Part shown: positions 8,370 to 17,167 of the stretch, piece by piece
How the letters are laid out: every line of letters starts with the position of its first letter
Numbering within the stretch: the first letter of the stretch is position 1
DNA from: Streptosporangium sp. NBC_01495
Lineage (GTDB): Bacteria > Actinomycetota > Actinomycetes > Streptosporangiales > Streptosporangiaceae
Direction of reading: 5' to 3'
Assembly: GCF_036250735.1 (NCBI RefSeq)
Contig: NZ_CP109430.1
Span: 3,844,001 to 3,908,000 of the forward strand
Length of the DNA stretch: 64,000 nucleotides
Notes under the pieces: generated by a model
Database searches by the model: none
Seen by the model: the letters and a program-made list of their open reading frames with translations, nothing else
Told to the model about the DNA's origin: nothing
Made by a program: the position numbers and the translations under genes

Positions 8370-9898
8370 ATCGCCGCGGCTTCCTCGGCGCCACCGCCGG
8401 GCTGTCCGCCGCCCTGCTCGCCGGGTGCGGCACCGGTCCCACCGCCGGGGGCACCACGGCGGGCAAGCCTCGCGCGGGGGGCCGGCTGCGTGTCGCGTTC
8501 GCGGGGGGCGGAGCCCAGGAGACCCTGGACCCGCACCTGTCCAACCTGTTCGTCGAGGCGTCCCGGTCCAAGGCGTTGTTCGACAAGCTCGCCGACTACG
8601 GTCCCGACCTGTCGGTCGTGCCGCGCCTCGCCGAGCGCTGGGAACCCTCCGCCGACCTCACCACGTGGCGGGTCACCCTGCGCCGGGCGACCTTCCACGA
8701 CGGCAGGCCGGTGCGCGCCGCCGACGTCCTCTACAGCTACGCCAGGATCGCCGACCCCGCCCGCGCCTTCCGCGCCAGGTCCACCCTGGCGGTCATCGAC
8801 CTGGCCGCCAGCAGGGCCGTCGACGACCGCACGGTCGAGTTCGCGCTCAGGCAGCCGTTCGCCGAGTTCCCCAACGTGCTGGCCGCCTTCGGCGTGTTCG
8901 TCGTCCCCGAGGGCGCCGAGGACTTCACCAAACCGATCGGGTCCGGCCCGTTCACCTTCGGCTCCTTTGAACCTGGCCGCTCCCTGCTGCTCAAGCGCAA
9001 CCCCGACTACTGGGAGGGCGCGCCCCATGTCGACGAGCTGCAGTACCTGATCGCCAACGAGGAGTCGGCCCGGGTCAACGCCCTGCTGGGCGGACAGGCC
9101 GACTACGCCCACGACATCACCGCGACCACCGCCAGGACCTACCGGGGCAACGACCGCCTGGCCGTCACCCGGCTCACCAACAGCGGCATGCAGGCGTTCG
9201 CCATGAAACTCGACCGCCCGCCCTTCGACGACCGGAACCTGCGCGAGGCGATGTTCCTGCTGGCCGACCGGAGGGAACTGGTCGACACCGTGCTGGCCGG
9301 CGCCGGGCAGATCGGCAACGACCTCTTCGGCAGGGGCTACCAGTACTACGCCGAGGAGATCCCGCAGCGTGCCCGTGACCTGGACAAGGCCAGGTGGCTG
9401 GTGGAGAAGGCCGGTGCGAAGGGGCTGAAGGTGCGGCTCGACACATCGGCGGCGGCCAGCGGCTTCGTCGAATCGTCGAGCGTCTTCGCCGACCAGATGC
9501 GCCAGGCCGGTCTCGACGTCGAGGTCGCGGTGGGCGACAAGGACACCTACTGGAAGGACGTCCTCGACAAGGGCACGCTGTGCTGCTTCCGGTCCGGCGC
9601 GATGCCCATCGAGTCCCACTTCGCGCAGCGTCTGCTCAGCACGTCCACCACCAACATCACGAAGTGGAAGCGCCCGGAGTTCGACGAGCTCTACGCCAAG
9701 GCCGTCTCGCTCGCCGACGAGAAGGCGCGCCGCGACGTGTACGCCGAGATGCAGCGCGCCCAGCACGCCGAGGGCGGCTACCTCGTCTGGGGTTTCGCCG
9801 ACTGGCTCGTCGCGACCGCGCCCGGGGTGGGGGGCGTCGCCGACGCCCCGGCCAACACCCTCGACTGGGCCCGGTTCGACAAAGTGTGGCTGGCTTGA
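8357..9898 (+). CDS. ABC transporter substrate-binding lipoprotein, family 5 (NikA/CntA/DppA type)
   Basis: This 513-residue binding protein has a twin-arginine-like lipoprotein signal: NRRGFLG, then a hydrophobic stretch ending in the lipobox LLAGC (Cys about residue 18), so it should be anchored outside the membrane. The mature part shows family 5 traits: RLAERWEPSADLTTWRVTL, FHDGRPVRAADVLYSY, and GSGPFTFGSFEPGRSLLLKRNPDYW. This family binds peptides, nickel chelates and opine metallophores. Within a Zur-box operon with biosynthetic and export genes, binding the metal-loaded metallophore is the best inference. ATG is preceded by GAAAGGA. Confidence 0.88.
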   Translation: MHSLNRRGFLGATAGLSAALLAGCGTGPTAGGTTAGKPRAGGRLRVAFAGGGAQETLDPHLSNLFVEASRSKALFDKLADYGPDLSVVPRLAERWEPSADLTTWRVTLRRATFHDGRPVRAADVLYSYARIADPARAFRARSTLAVIDLAASRAVDDRTVEFALRQPFAEFPNVLAAFGVFVVPEGAEDFTKPIGSGPFTFGSFEPGRSLLLKRNPDYWEGAPHVDELQYLIANEESARVNALLGGQADYAHDITATTARTYRGNDRLAVTRLTNSGMQAFAMKLDRPPFDDRNLREAMFLLADRRELVDTVLAGAGQIGNDLFGRGYQYYAEEIPQRARDLDKARWLVEKAGAKGLKVRLDTSAAASGFVESSSVFADQMRQAGLDVEVAVGDKDTYWKDVLDKGTLCCFRSGAMPIESHFAQRLLSTSTTNITKWKRPEFDELYAKAVSLADEKARRDVYAEMQRAQHAEGGYLVWGFADWLVATAPGVGGVADAPANTLDWARFDKVWLA

Positions 9899-10899
9899 CG
9901 CACCTCCGACTCGCCCCGTCGTCCTGGTACTCCCGCTCCGGAGGCCGGAGGAGCCTGCCCGGGTACGCCGCACGGCGCCTGCTGCTCGGCCTGGCCCAGG
10001 TCGTGGCGGTCACCGCACTGGTGTTCGCCCTCACCGAGGCACTGCCGGGAGACGCCGCCGTGGTGCTGGCCGGGGACACGCCCGACCCGGTGCGGATCGA
10101 GCGGATCCGCCAGGAGCTGGGGCTCGACCGGCCCGCGCCGGTCCGCTATGCCGAATGGCTGCTCGGCCTGTTCCGCGGCGACCTCGGCACGTCGCTGACG
10201 GCCGGGCGCCCGGTCACCGGTTTCCTCGCCGACGCCGGCGGGCCGACCCTCCAGCTCGCCGCGATCACCCTGCTGCTCCTGGTGCCGCTGGCGGTGGCCG
10301 CGGGCGTCGTCGCCGCGATCCGCGAGGGCCGGTTGCTCGACCGGATCCTCACCTCGGCCGGCATCGCCCTGTACTCGGTGCCGGAGTTCGCCCTCGCCGT
10401 GCTTCTGGTCGCGCTGTTCGCCCTGCGGCTCGGCTGGTTCCCGCCCACCGCGGTGGGCGTCGGCCCGAACCTGCTCGCACAGCCGGCCGTGCTGGTGCTT
10501 CCCCTCCTGGTCCTGCTCGCCCGGCCGATCTGCTCGATCAGCAGGCTGGTCAGGGCCGGGATGATCGACGCTCTGAGCTCCGAGTACGTCCGCCACGCCC
10601 GCAGGCTCGGGCTCTCGGGCCGGAGAGTCGTCGTGGCGCACGCCCTGCCCAACGCGGTGGCGCCGGCCGTGCAGCAGCTCGCCAGGACCACCGACTGGCT
10701 GCTCGGCGGTGTGATCACCGTGGAGGCCGTCTTCGTCATCCCGGGCCTCGGCACCTCCCTGGTGAGCGCGGTCTCCGCCCGCGACATTCCGGTGATCCAG
10801 GGACTCGCCCTGGTCTTCGCGGCCACCACCGTGGTCGTGAACCTCGCCGCCGACGTCGCCGCGTTCCGTCTCGCCCCGCGCGCGGCGGGTGCGACATGA
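9895..10899 (+). CDS. ABC transporter permease (NikB/DppB type)
   Basis: This 334-residue BPD_transp_1 permease has the N-terminal RRLLLGLAQVVAVTALVFAL helix, the DPVRIERIRQELGLDRP loop typical of DppB/NikB, and the ATPase-contacting EAA-like loop around EYVRHARRLGLSGRRVV with the following ALPNAVAP. No ATG or GTG fits; TTG at 9895 overlaps the previous stop (TTGA), consistent with translational coupling. It forms the channel with the next permease. Confidence 0.85.
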   Translation: MTHLRLAPSSWYSRSGGRRSLPGYAARRLLLGLAQVVAVTALVFALTEALPGDAAVVLAGDTPDPVRIERIRQELGLDRPAPVRYAEWLLGLFRGDLGTSLTAGRPVTGFLADAGGPTLQLAAITLLLLVPLAVAAGVVAAIREGRLLDRILTSAGIALYSVPEFALAVLLVALFALRLGWFPPTAVGVGPNLLAQPAVLVLPLLVLLARPICSISRLVRAGMIDALSSEYVRHARRLGLSGRRVVVAHALPNAVAPAVQQLARTTDWLLGGVITVEAVFVIPGLGTSLVSAVSARDIPVIQGLALVFAATTVVVNLAADVAAFRLAPRAAGAT

Positions 10900-11729
10900 G
10901 GCCGGGACGGGAACCGGGGCCGGAGCGGGGATCTGAGCGGGGATCCGGGCCGGTGCCGAGGTGGGGGTCGGGCGGGGTGCTGCTGGGCGTGCCGCTGGTG
11001 ATCGCCCTCGCCGGTCCGTGGTTCGCGGGCGAGCCGGGTCTTCGCGGTGTCCCGTTCGGCTCCGGCCCCTTCCTGGGCACGGACTTCGTCGGCCGGGACG
11101 TGTGGCGGCAGGTGCTTCTCGGCGGTCGTACGGTCGTGGTGGTCGCCCTGGCCGCCACCGCCCTGGCCTTCCTGGTGGGCACGCCGCTGGGGCTGCTGGC
11201 CGCGATGACCCGGCGGCGGTGGCTCGACGAGCTGCTGATGAGACCTCTGGACCTGCTGCTGGCCGTCCCCTCGCTGTTGATGCTCATCCTGCTCGCCGCC
11301 ACCGTTCCGCCAGGACCCGTCACCCTGGTCGTCATCGTCGCGGTGATCAGCCTGCCGGAGGTGGCCCGGATATCCCGCGCGGCGGCCCTGGAGATCGCCG
11401 CCAGGCCCGCCATGGAGGCGATGCGGCTCCAGGGTGAGAGCTGGTGGCGCCGGGCGGTCGGCTACGTGGGCCGGTCGATGCTCCGTACCCTCCTGGCCGA
11501 CCTGGGCGTCCGCGTCGTCGGCGCGCTCTACCTTGTCGCGACGGCGAGTTTCCTGGGCGTCGGCGTCTCCCCGGACTCCGGCGACTGGGCGGTGATGGTC
11601 GACCGCAACCGGACCGGCATGTTCCTTCAGCCCTGGGCGGTGCTCGTCCCGGCGCTGCTGATCGTGGCGCTGTCCGTCGGGCTGAACCTGCTCTTCGACG
11701 GGGTGCGGCGCAGGGGGGAGATCGCGTGA
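10896..11729 (+). CDS. ABC transporter permease (NikC/DppC type)
   Basis: This 277-residue partner permease has the DppC/NikC signature FLGTDFVGRDVWRQVLLGGR, five to six helices and the TASFLGVGVSPDSGDWAVMV motif. The coupling loop is around RISRAAALEIAARPAMEAMR. Its N-terminus carries a Gly/Pro/Arg-rich extension of about 25 residues. ATG overlaps the upstream stop, and the ATPase gene overlaps its own stop by 4 bases. Confidence 0.85.
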   Translation: MRPGREPGPERGSERGSGPVPRWGSGGVLLGVPLVIALAGPWFAGEPGLRGVPFGSGPFLGTDFVGRDVWRQVLLGGRTVVVVALAATALAFLVGTPLGLLAAMTRRRWLDELLMRPLDLLLAVPSLLMLILLAATVPPGPVTLVVIVAVISLPEVARISRAAALEIAARPAMEAMRLQGESWWRRAVGYVGRSMLRTLLADLGVRVVGALYLVATASFLGVGVSPDSGDWAVMVDRNRTGMFLQPWAVLVPALLIVALSVGLNLLFDGVRRRGEIA

Positions 11730-13498
11730 TCCGCGTTGTGGGACTGCGCGCCGAAGCCGGTGGCGGCACGCTGGTCGACGGCGTCTCCTTCCAGCTCGCA
11801 CCCGGCCGGGTGCTCGCCCTGGTCGGGGCCTCGGGCAGTGGCAAGACCACCATCGGGCGGGCGCTGCTCGGCGAGCACGCGCCCGGGGTGGTCCTGTCGG
11901 GGACGGTCGAGGTGGCCGGGACGGTGGGCTACCTGCCGCAGCACCCCGCGTCCGCGCTCAATCCGGTCCGCCGCGCCGGCGCGGTGCTGCGCGAGGTCGC
12001 CGGGCGCCACGCGCCTGGTGGGGCCGTGCCTGGCGGGGCCGTGATGAACGGATCCGTGGCGGACCGGATCTCGTCCGTGCTCCGCCGCGTCGACCTGCCC
12101 GCCGGTGAAGGGGTGGCGCGCCGCTACCCGCACGAGTTCTCCGGCGGGCAGCAGCAACGCCTGGTGCTCGCCCAGACGCTGCTGACGGCGCCGTCGGCGA
12201 TCGTGGCGGACGAGCCCACCACCGGCCAGGACGCCATCACCAAGCGGGAGGTCGTGGACGCACTGGCGGACCTCGTACGGCAGGGCATCGCGCTGGTCCT
12301 GCTCAGCCACGACCTGGACGTGGTGCGCACGCTCGCCGACCATGTCGTCGTACTGCGCGGCGGCCGGGCGGTGGAGAGCGGTCCGGCCGGGGAGGTACTC
12401 GCCCGGCCCCGGCACGACTACACCCGACGCCTGCTCGCCGCCCGGCTCCCGGCGGTCCCGCCCTCCGGTCCGGTGGTTCCGTCTCCCGGTGCGATGAGCT
12501 CGTCCACCGGTCAGGAAGGGAGTCCGTCCTCCGGGGAGGTGGTTCCGTCTCCCGGTGCGGTGAACTCGTCCACGGGCCGGGGATGGGGCCTGTTCTCCGG
12601 TGAGGCGGGCCGGCCTTCCCGGCAGGCGGCGTCACCCCGGAACGCCGTGCCGGGGCCGGTCCGGCTCGACGTCGTCGGACTGACGGCGAGGCACCGCTCG
12701 GTGCCGGTGCTTCACGACGTGTCGCTGCGGGTGGCCGCCGGGCGGTGCCTGGCGCTGGTCGGGCGTTCGGGAAGCGGGAAGACGACCCTCGCGCGCTGCG
12801 TCGCGGGGCTGCACGAGCCCGCGAGGGGAGCGGTGCTGCTCGACGGGAGACCGCTGGCGGGGGCACTGTCACGGCGGCGGCGCGAGGACGTGGCCCGCGT
12901 TCAGTATGTCTTCCAGGACGCGCACGCCTCCTTCGACCCGAACCGGACGGTAGCCGACCAGGTGAGCCGCACCGCCGTGCGGCTGCGCGGCCTGAGGTCC
13001 GGTGCGGCGCGGGACGCGGCGCTGGAGATGCTCGAACGCGTCGGGCTCGGCGCCGCGTCGGCGGCCCGCCGACCTACCGGGCTGTCCGGAGGGGAGCTCC
13101 AGCGCGCGGCGCTCGCCCGCGCGCTGCTCGCCTCCCCCGAGGTCCTTGTTTGCGACGAGATCACTTCGGGGCTGGACACGATCACCCAGGCCGGGGTGCT
13201 CGACCTGCTCGACGAACTGCGCCGAGAGTCCGGGCTGACCCTCGTACTGATCAGCCACGACATGGGTGTCGTGGCGCGGCTGGCGGACCACGTCGTGATC
13301 CTCTCAGGGGGGAGGGTCGTGGAGGAGGGGGCCGAGGCGTTCTGGTGGTCACCGGCGACGTCGGCCCACGACGCCCGCGACGGTGCCCACGAGTACTTCC
13401 AGACCTCGCACTCCGAGACCTCGCACTCCGAGACCCCGCCGAGCGGCGACACCCGGCCCGGCAGGGCGGTGCGGACGGAGGGCCGGGCGGGTGGCTGA
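11726..13498 (+). CDS. Fused double ABC ATPase (NikD-NikE / DppD-DppF fusion)
   Basis: This 590-residue protein carries both nucleotide-binding domains of the importer. Domain 1 has Walker A GASGSGKTT, signature FSGGQQQRL and Walker B AIVADEPTTGQD, followed by LLSHDLD. Domain 2 has GRSGSGKTTL, LSGGELQRA and VLVCDEITSGLD, followed by LISHDMG. The linker (about residues 250-310) repeats VVPSPGA...SSTG, and the C-terminus repeats TSHSE, both of tandem-repeat origin. GTG overlaps the previous stop. Single-chain fusions of the two ATPases are known in this class. It closes the operon, which then meets a convergent gene. Confidence 0.87.
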   Translation: MIRVVGLRAEAGGGTLVDGVSFQLAPGRVLALVGASGSGKTTIGRALLGEHAPGVVLSGTVEVAGTVGYLPQHPASALNPVRRAGAVLREVAGRHAPGGAVPGGAVMNGSVADRISSVLRRVDLPAGEGVARRYPHEFSGGQQQRLVLAQTLLTAPSAIVADEPTTGQDAITKREVVDALADLVRQGIALVLLSHDLDVVRTLADHVVVLRGGRAVESGPAGEVLARPRHDYTRRLLAARLPAVPPSGPVVPSPGAMSSSTGQEGSPSSGEVVPSPGAVNSSTGRGWGLFSGEAGRPSRQAASPRNAVPGPVRLDVVGLTARHRSVPVLHDVSLRVAAGRCLALVGRSGSGKTTLARCVAGLHEPARGAVLLDGRPLAGALSRRRREDVARVQYVFQDAHASFDPNRTVADQVSRTAVRLRGLRSGAARDAALEMLERVGLGAASAARRPTGLSGGELQRAALARALLASPEVLVCDEITSGLDTITQAGVLDLLDELRRESGLTLVLISHDMGVVARLADHVVILSGGRVVEEGAEAFWWSPATSAHDARDGAHEYFQTSHSETSHSETPPSGDTRPGRAVRTEGRAGG

Positions 13499-13584
13499 AG
13501 GACAGGGCCGGGCCGGCGCCGAGCGCGCGGAGGGAGGGGCCGAGACGAAGGCGGCGGGCGGCACTCGGGGACGGGCGCCCCCGG

Positions 13585-14643
13585 TCAGGAACCGCCGGTG
13601 AGGTCGTACGCCTGGGCGACGAGCTCGTAGGAGCGGGTCCGGGCGGCGGGATCGTGGACCATCGTGGTGATCATCAACTCGTCGGCCTCGGTGCGCTTGC
13701 GGAGATCCTCCAACCCCTGCCGCGTCCCGGCGGCGTCCCCGATCACCACCTTGGACAGGTAGTCGTCGAGGAAGTCCCGCTCCATCGGGCTGTACGGGTA
13801 GCTCTCGGCCTCCTCGGGCGTGGGGATCGGCTGCGGCGCCCCGCGCCGCAGCCGCAGCATGGACAGCCCGCCGGAGCGGGCCAGGCGCAGCGCCTGCTCG
13901 GGGGTGTCGGCGGCGATCGCGGAGACGCCGATCATCGCGTACGGCCGGTCGAGGACGGCGGAGGGCTCGAAGGACGACCGGTACAGCTCCAGGGCCGGGA
14001 TGGTGTTGTTCCCGCTGAAGTGGTGCGCGAACGCGAACGGCAGGCCGAGCATCCCGGCGAGCTGGGCGCTGAAGCCGCTGGAACCGAGCAGCCAGATCGG
14101 CGGGCGGCCCGACTCGGGGGAGCGGGGCACCGCGACGACCCGCTCCAGCGGGTGGCCCTGCGGGAACGTGCCGTCCAGGAAGGCCGTCAGCTCGGCCAGC
14201 TGCTCGGGGAAGTCGTCGGCGTCCAGGCCGTGCCGCCCGCGCAGGGCCCTCGCCGTGGCGGGGTCGGTGCCGGGGGCCCGGCCGAGCCCGAGGTCGATGC
14301 GGCCCGGGTGCAGCGCGTGCAGGGTGCCGAACTGCTCGGCGACGACCAGCGGGGCGTGGTTGGGCAGCATGACGCCGCCGGACCCCAGCCGGATGCTCCT
14401 GGTCGCGGCGGCCAGATGGGCGATCAACACGGCGGGCGAGGAACTTGCCACGGACGGCATGCCGTGGTGCTCGGCCACCCAGATCCGGTGGTAGCCCCAC
14501 TCCTCCGCGCGCCTGGCCAGCTCGGTGCTCGCCGCCAGGGTCTCGGTGGGTGTCACTCCCGAACCGACGGTCGCCAGCTCCAGGATCGACAGGGGTACCT
14601 CGGAGGAGCCGCGGGCCGTCCCGCGGATGTCGTCATCAGCCAT
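13585..14643 (-). CDS. LLM-class flavin-dependent oxidoreductase (luciferase-like monooxygenase)
   Basis: This 352-residue TIM-barrel protein is of the bacterial luciferase family, MsnO8-like subgroup: ILELATVGSG, RIWVAEHHGMPSVASSSPAV, RIRLGSGGVMLPNHAPLVVA-type beta-4 region and RIDLGLGRAPGTD. Such proteins use reduced FMN or F420 on unidentified small substrates. I start at the ATG of MADDDIRGTARG; an upstream ATG would add 15 non-conserved residues. It converges on the ABC operon and diverges from the tetR gene at 14849. No dedicated reductase is adjacent. Confidence 0.85.
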   Translation of the reverse strand: MADDDIRGTARGSSEVPLSILELATVGSGVTPTETLAASTELARRAEEWGYHRIWVAEHHGMPSVASSSPAVLIAHLAAATRSIRLGSGGVMLPNHAPLVVAEQFGTLHALHPGRIDLGLGRAPGTDPATARALRGRHGLDADDFPEQLAELTAFLDGTFPQGHPLERVVAVPRSPESGRPPIWLLGSSGFSAQLAGMLGLPFAFAHHFSGNNTIPALELYRSSFEPSAVLDRPYAMIGVSAIAADTPEQALRLARSGGLSMLRLRRGAPQPIPTPEEAESYPYSPMERDFLDDYLSKVVIGDAAGTRQGLEDLRKRTEADELMITTMVHDPAARTRSYELVAQAYDLTGGS

Positions 14644-14812
14644 GTAGGCGGCAACCAGGCGGAGCAGAGGTTTATTTCTGTCGACCACCTGAGATCGATC
14701 TTCCCCCTACCTGGTCGGTGGCCGCCCGGTCGCCGCCGCGGCCATGGCCGGGCAGGCGCGAGTGAGGGGCAAGCACGTCTTCGGAGTGGATGGCAGAGGG
14801 CCGGGTTCCATA

Positions 14813-14830
14813 TTGCATCGATCGATGTAA
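14813..14830. promoter_or_regulatory. TetR operator upstream of tetR (copy 1)
   Basis: TTGCATCGATCGATGTAA is an 18-bp near-perfect palindrome whose 12-bp core CATCGATCGATG is fully symmetric. It overlaps a TAAAAT -10-like element 16-21 bases before the tetR ATG. An identical copy sits at 15575-15592 before the MFS gene, so autoregulation plus control of the pump is expected. Confidence 0.85.
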
Positions 14831-14848
14831 AATGTGTAGCGTGCCCGT

Positions 14849-15445
14849 ATGGCTCGACCGCGGACATTCGACGAGGACCGGGTCCTGGAGGCCGCGATGC
14901 GCGCCTTCTGGGCGAACGGCTACGAGGCCACCTCGACCCGGGACCTGTGCGACGTTCTCGGCCTGGACCGCAGCAGCGTCTACAACGCCTTCACCAGCAA
15001 GCGCGAACTCTTCAAGCGTGCGCTGACCCGCTACATCGACACCACGACCGCCTCCCAACTGGAGATCCTGGAGGACCGGGAGCGGTCGGCCGTCGAGCGG
15101 ATCCGCGCGCTGCTCTCCGGAATCCTCGAGATCGAGTCCGCGAACCGGCGGGACGGCCACGGCCGCGGCTGCCTGACCGTCAACACCACGGTGGAACTCG
15201 CCGGACGCGACCCGGAGATCGCCCGGTTGCTGGATCGCGACATGGCCCGGCGACTGGAGTGCTTCAAGACCGTCATCGCGACCGGGCAGCGCGATGGCGA
15301 CATCACCTCTCCGCGAGACCCGGACTCGCTCGCCTGGTTCCTCAACGCGGTGATCGCGGGAATCCGGGTGGCCGCTCAGGGGGGCGCCGACCGCACCGTC
15401 CTGGAGGCCATCGCGGCAACGGCGGTGGACACCCTGACCCCATGA
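14849..15445 (+). CDS. TetR/AcrR-family transcriptional regulator
   Basis: This 198-residue regulator has an N-terminal helix-turn-helix with the RPRTFDEDRVLEAAMRAFW start and the recognition helix in GLDRSSVYNAFTSKRELF. The C-terminal ligand domain, including ESANRRDGHGRGCLTVNT, is of the TetR_C_16 or similar type seen in efflux regulators. It lies 170 bp upstream of the DHA1 pump gene on the same strand, and both promoters carry the same 18-bp palindrome. The simplest model is repression of itself and the pump until a substrate drug binds. Confidence 0.9.
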   Translation: MARPRTFDEDRVLEAAMRAFWANGYEATSTRDLCDVLGLDRSSVYNAFTSKRELFKRALTRYIDTTTASQLEILEDRERSAVERIRALLSGILEIESANRRDGHGRGCLTVNTTVELAGRDPEIARLLDRDMARRLECFKTVIATGQRDGDITSPRDPDSLAWFLNAVIAGIRVAAQGGADRTVLEAIAATAVDTLTP

Positions 15446-15574
15446 CGCTTCGACCCCTGCCCCCTGGTCCTTTGACCCTCCTGACGCTTTGACCCTTTGT
15501 CTCTGACGTCCTGACCCGCCCCATCCCCGCCGGCGCGCCGCGGGCCGTCCGTGCCGCGTCCGCATGCCCTCATT

Positions 15575-15592
15575 TTGCATCGATCGATGTAA
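15575..15592. promoter_or_regulatory. TetR operator upstream of MFS pump (copy 2)
   Basis: Identical in all 18 bases to 14813-14830, and placed 27 bases before the pump's ATG. The stretch between tetR and this site (15446-15574) otherwise holds only short TGACGCTT(C/T)GACCC direct repeats. Confidence 0.85.
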
Positions 15593-15618
15593 AACTCACC
15601 GACACAGGAGCCCCTACC

Positions 15619-16836
15619 ATGCCCCGTGCCGTATACCTGCTGGCCCTCGGAATCTTCGCCATGGTGACCAGCGAGTTCGCCGTCGCCGGCCTGATGCCGC
15701 AGATGGCCGACGGACTGAACGCCACCATCCCGCAGATCGGCTATCTCATCACCGCCTTCGCGGTCGCGATGGCCGCCGGCGGGCCGCTCCTCACCATCGC
15801 GGTGCTGAAACTGCGCCCCAAACCGGCACTCATGGTGCTGTTCACGATCTTCCTGGCGGGTAACCTGCTGGCCGCGACCGCCCCCTCCTACCCGGTCATG
15901 ATGGCGGCGCGGATCATCAGCGGCATCGCCTCCCAGGCGTTCTTCGGACTCGCCGTCTCACTGGCGATTCAGCTGACACCTCCGCAGGTACGCGGCCGAG
16001 CCATCGCGATGGTCATGAACGGGCTGATGGTGGGCACCCTGCTGGGGCTGCCACTGTCCACACTGATCGGAGAGCGTCTGGGCTGGCGCGCCGCCTTCTG
16101 GGCCATCAGTGCCCTGACCGTCCTCGCCGCGCTCGCCACGATGATCGGCGTACGTCGGCTGGAGCGTGCGGAAGGCGACGGTGGCGACTTCCGGCAGGAG
16201 ATGCGTGTCTTCAGGAACCCCAGACTGTGGCTGGCGCTCGCGACCAGCACCCTCATCATCGGCGCGACCTTCTCCGCCTTCAGCTACCTCAACCCGATCC
16301 TCACCCAGGTCACCGGATTCGGCGCCGGAGCCGTCCCGCTTCTGCTCATCGCCTACGGCGCCGCCACCGTGATCGGCAACAACATCGTCGGACGCCTCGC
16401 CGACAGGCACACCGTCGGCGTCCAGCTGTGGGGGCTGGCCCTGAACCTGATCTTCCTGACCGGGTTCGCGCTGCTGGCCCACCTCAGCGTCCCCGCCGTG
16501 GTGTTCATGCTCGGCATCGGCCTGGTCGGCGTCACCATGAATCCGGCGATGGCCATCCGCGTCCAGCGAGCCGGCAACACCCGGCCACTGGTCAACACCG
16601 TGCACTCCTCCTTCATCACCCTCGGCGTCATCATCGGCTCCTTTGCCGGGGGAGTGGCCATCGACAACTTCGGCCTGCGAGCCCCGCTGTGGTTCGGTGC
16701 CGCGCTGGCCGCGCTCGGGATCCTGGCACTCCTCCCCGAACTCACCCGCCGCTCCGCCGCCGGGTCCGCACCCGCGTCCAACGCACCCGCCACCCGGGAA
16801 GGGCCCGCTGCGGACATCCGCAAACAGGTGGTTTAG
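15619..16836 (+). CDS. DHA1-family MFS efflux transporter
   Basis: This 405-residue, 12-helix transporter is of the AraJ/Cmx/PbuE group: MVTSEFAVAGLMPQMADGL at helix 1, SAPSYPVMMAARIISG-like helix 4 region, and the antiporter-type segment around FFGLAVSLAIQL. The family exports chloramphenicol, arabinose-like sugars or purine analogues. AGGAG lies about 10 nt before ATG. It is controlled by the neighbouring TetR through the operator at 15575-15592. The C-terminal tail is Ala/Pro-rich and cytoplasmic. Confidence 0.88.
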   Translation: MPRAVYLLALGIFAMVTSEFAVAGLMPQMADGLNATIPQIGYLITAFAVAMAAGGPLLTIAVLKLRPKPALMVLFTIFLAGNLLAATAPSYPVMMAARIISGIASQAFFGLAVSLAIQLTPPQVRGRAIAMVMNGLMVGTLLGLPLSTLIGERLGWRAAFWAISALTVLAALATMIGVRRLERAEGDGGDFRQEMRVFRNPRLWLALATSTLIIGATFSAFSYLNPILTQVTGFGAGAVPLLLIAYGAATVIGNNIVGRLADRHTVGVQLWGLALNLIFLTGFALLAHLSVPAVVFMLGIGLVGVTMNPAMAIRVQRAGNTRPLVNTVHSSFITLGVIIGSFAGGVAIDNFGLRAPLWFGAALAALGILALLPELTRRSAAGSAPASNAPATREGPAADIRKQVV

Positions 16837-17064
16837 AAGGTCGATGAAGATCGCGTGTCGGGGGTCGTGGAGTACGACGGCCCTCTTTACGGGGTCTCCG
16901 CGGTCCCGGGGAGATCTTGGTTCAGGCACACATTCCGCGATCTTCCCGCGGCGAGGTCGGCGACTCGATCGCGGTACGGACGATCTGTTCGGTGATCGGC
17001 GTGTCGCGCGGTACGCGGTTACGCCAGGGCATCCGAGTCGTCCTGTGCCTAGTTCGAAAAATCT
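16837..17064. other. Intergenic stretch without recognisable gene
   Basis: Together with the repeat and promoter region up to 17167 this is 331 bases with no credible ORF. The first 230 bases show no repeat, hairpin or promoter that I can support. Confidence 0.5.
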
Positions 17065-17115
17065 CTTGCACTTTGTTCAAGAGATGGCCTACGTTCGGCT
17101 TGAACTTAGTGCAAG
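17065..17115. promoter_or_regulatory. Inverted pair of 17-bp motifs before the membrane-protein gene
   Basis: CTTGCACTTTGTTCAAG (17065-17081) and CTTGAACTTAGTGCAAG (17099-17115) are inverted copies matching at 15 of 17 positions, separated by 17 bases. The first contains a TTGCAC -35-like element, with TACGTT 18 bp downstream as a possible -10. It could be a double operator or a long hairpin; the short distance to the start at 17168 favours an operator. Confidence 0.55.
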
Positions 17116-17167
17116 TCGATGTGGTGCCCGTTCGAACTCAGCGCACGTTCGCCCCCGGAGGTTCACC

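Noticed and set aside
7739-9973. 744-codon minus-strand open frame
   Set aside because: Antisense to the methyltransferase and substrate-binding protein genes, whose domains are unambiguous.
2085-13498. Staphyloferrin B or classical opine metallophore locus
   Set aside because: Only the SbnA-like enzyme and importer match; IucA/IucC synthetases, SbnB, decarboxylase and opine dehydrogenase are absent.
12745-15492. 915-codon plus-strand open frame
   Set aside because: Spans a convergent gene, an intergenic region and tetR; no conserved motif, Arg/Gly-rich shadow.
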